NCBI GenBank assembly: GCA_017998025.1
Contig: JAGODW010000098.1
Span: 1-6,149, forward strand
Origin: Spirochaetales bacterium
GTDB lineage: Bacteria; Spirochaetota; Spirochaetia; DTKZ01
Direction of reading: 5' to 3'
DNA: 6,149 nt
Under the pieces are notes generated by a model that was given only the letters and a program-made list of their open reading frames with translations, ran no database searches and had not been told where the DNA came from. The position numbers and the translations under genes are program-made. This document shows positions 5,382-6,149 of the stretch, piece by piece. Position 1 is the first letter of the stretch; each line of letters opens with the position of its first letter.

Positions 5382-5401
5382 TGTGAATAACTTGTGGATA
5401 A
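5382..5401 (-). promoter_or_regulatory. DnaA box pair B
   Basis: Read on the minus strand, TTATTCACA (5390-5382) and the perfect TTATCCACA (5401-5393), the same orientation and the same 11-bp spacing as pair A, 170 bp away. The duplicated arrangement makes chance occurrence unlikely. Confidence 0.65.
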
Positions 5402-5421
5402 TACGACCTATCTGTTTTACA

Positions 5422-5450
5422 TTGCATTAGTAGCGACGCCATGGTACCAT
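5422..5450 (+). promoter_or_regulatory. Weak sigma-70-like promoter for the membrane protein
   Basis: TTGCAT (5422-5427), 17-bp spacer, TACCAT (5445-5450): three and four of six consensus bases. The eighth base after the -10 is the GTG start at 5458, the same near-zero leader seen for the two other GTG-start genes. Weak by itself; listed because of that recurring geometry. Confidence 0.3.
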
Positions 5451-5457
5451 TACATCT

Positions 5458-6149
5458 GTGAATTCAACTTTGAAACTTGCAATACGCTTTTTAATCTCTA
5501 TCTTTATCTTTTTTCTTCTGCTAAATCTCCTTTCTGTACCGATACTTATCGCTGAGGGTCCGCAGAAAGGGGCCTGGTACTTTTTGGGACGTCTTGTTTC
5601 TCTCTGGAAGCCTCTTCTTGTAGGTTCTGTAATCCTTGGTTTGCTTACCGTTCATCTATCTCTCTTACGCATGCGTTCACCACTTTTTCCACAGCTCGTC
5701 TTACTATTTATCGGAACGCTCTTCCTGTATGGATCCCTTTTTACTTTGCAGTTCATCCACGTATCGTATACAGATAAAAGTGCCCGTCCCTATCGCATCG
5801 CTACACCCGATACGATCTTCTACGCTTCAGGGAAATACGTATGGGTTGGGACCCCCCAGGAGTGGGTACTAAAACCTATTCTAGTATTTTCTCCAAACCA
5901 AAAGGAGAGGCTCAAAGTATTTCCCGAAGCTCTCTACGACCCGGAAACCAATGCCGTTCATATTTTGCAGACCGGGGAAAACCTCTCCCTTCACGAGCGT
6001 ATATCCCGGAAAGAGCCCCGTGTACTTTCTATCCTATGGAAAAATATCGCTTACTTTAGCAAGCTTATTTCTCCAGCACATATCTTTGACTCCAGGGCTC
6101 TTCTCTATAGTACCAGCTTCATCCTATTTCTCGTTTCTTTACATACGGT
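5458..6149 (+). CDS. Multi-pass integral membrane protein of unknown function, cut by the window edge
   Basis: The frame is open for 230 complete codons from GTG at 5458 to the right edge; an in-frame TAG at 5431 limits upstream extension. Three hydrophobic segments are clear: 8-31 (IRFLISIFIFFLLLNLLSVP core), 51-71 (KPLLVGSVILGLLTVHLSLL) and 77-101 (FPQLVLLFIGTLFLYGSLF). A hydrophilic domain of about 110 residues follows (102-213), including YRIATPDTIFYASGKYVWVG (112-131), which looks beta-rich and probably lies outside the membrane on one face. A fourth membrane segment begins near 214 and is cut off. I do not recognise the family; a role in envelope biogenesis is conceivable but not shown. 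There is no Shine-Dalgarno before GTG; TTG 5470 and ATT 5449 are in-frame alternatives. Coding is T- and C-rich, partly explained by hydrophobic codons. It is preceded by the DnaA-box region and the sigma-54 candidate. Confidence 0.75.
   Translation, partial: MNSTLKLAIRFLISIFIFFLLLNLLSVPILIAEGPQKGAWYFLGRLVSLWKPLLVGSVILGLLTVHLSLLRMRSPLFPQLVLLFIGTLFLYGSLFTLQFIHVSYTDKSARPYRIATPDTIFYASGKYVWVGTPQEWVLKPILVFSPNQKERLKVFPEALYDPETNAVHILQTGENLSLHERISRKEPRVLSILWKNIAYFSKLISPAHIFDSRALLYSTSFILFLVSLHT

Larger units (their letters stand above)
5205..5457. other. Non-coding region with DnaA boxes; candidate replication origin or DnaA-controlled region
   Basis: These 253 bases hold no credible gene on either strand. 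They contain four matches to the DnaA-box consensus TTWTNCACA, all reading on the minus strand and arranged as two pairs with 11-bp start-to-start spacing, an AT-rich stretch between the pairs, and a sigma-54-like element just before the second pair. Paired boxes on one helical face flanking an AT-rich core is what bacterial origins look like, but dnaA and dnaN are not in the window. A DnaA-regulated promoter or a DnaA-titration site is the main alternative. Confidence 0.5.

Overview
The window looks like a piece of a spirochaete chromosome, probably Treponema/Spirochaeta-like. This is an inference from gene content: a bifunctional-nuclease-family protein with a UVR tail, an anti-sigma-antagonist (STAS) protein with a zinc ribbon, PspA, a sigma-54 activator and a GH77 enzyme. 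No rRNA or other taxonomic marker is present. Base composition is moderate (mid-40s % GC by eye), genes are tightly packed, and there are no mobile elements, tRNAs or CRISPR arrays.

Layout. (1) 1-1397, minus strand: a DUF151/BFN-UVR protein followed 35 bp later by malQ (4-alpha-glucanotransferase), which runs off the left edge just before the expected catalytic Arg-Ile-Asp-His motif. (2) 1398-1500: a compact divergent promoter region. (3) 1501-2670, plus: an NtrC-type response regulator with receiver and sigma-54 AAA+ domains but no C-terminal DNA-binding domain. (4) 2683-3141, minus and convergent: a small exported protein of unknown function. (5) 3142-3307: a second divergent promoter region. 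(6) 3308-5204, plus: a three-gene operon of STAS-zinc ribbon protein, PspA and an OmpR/PhoB-type winged-helix regulator with a degenerate receiver; the last two genes overlap by 17 bp. (7) 5205-5457: a non-coding region with two pairs of consensus DnaA boxes (each pair with 11-bp spacing and the same orientation), an AT-rich core between them, and a sigma-54 -24/-12 candidate. (8) 5458 to the right edge, plus: a multi-pass membrane protein of unknown function, cut by the window.

Three threads tie the window together. First, sigma-54 control: the activator lacks a DNA-binding domain, and two GG-N10-GC elements lie in intergenic regions, one upstream of the activator itself and one upstream of the membrane protein. 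Second, envelope stress: STAS-zinc ribbon, PspA and an apparently phosphorylation-independent regulator form one operon. Third, replication: the DnaA-box region directly follows that atypical regulator, an arrangement that recalls the orphan regulator HP1021 acting at oriC in Helicobacter. The third thread is inference and is labelled as such below.
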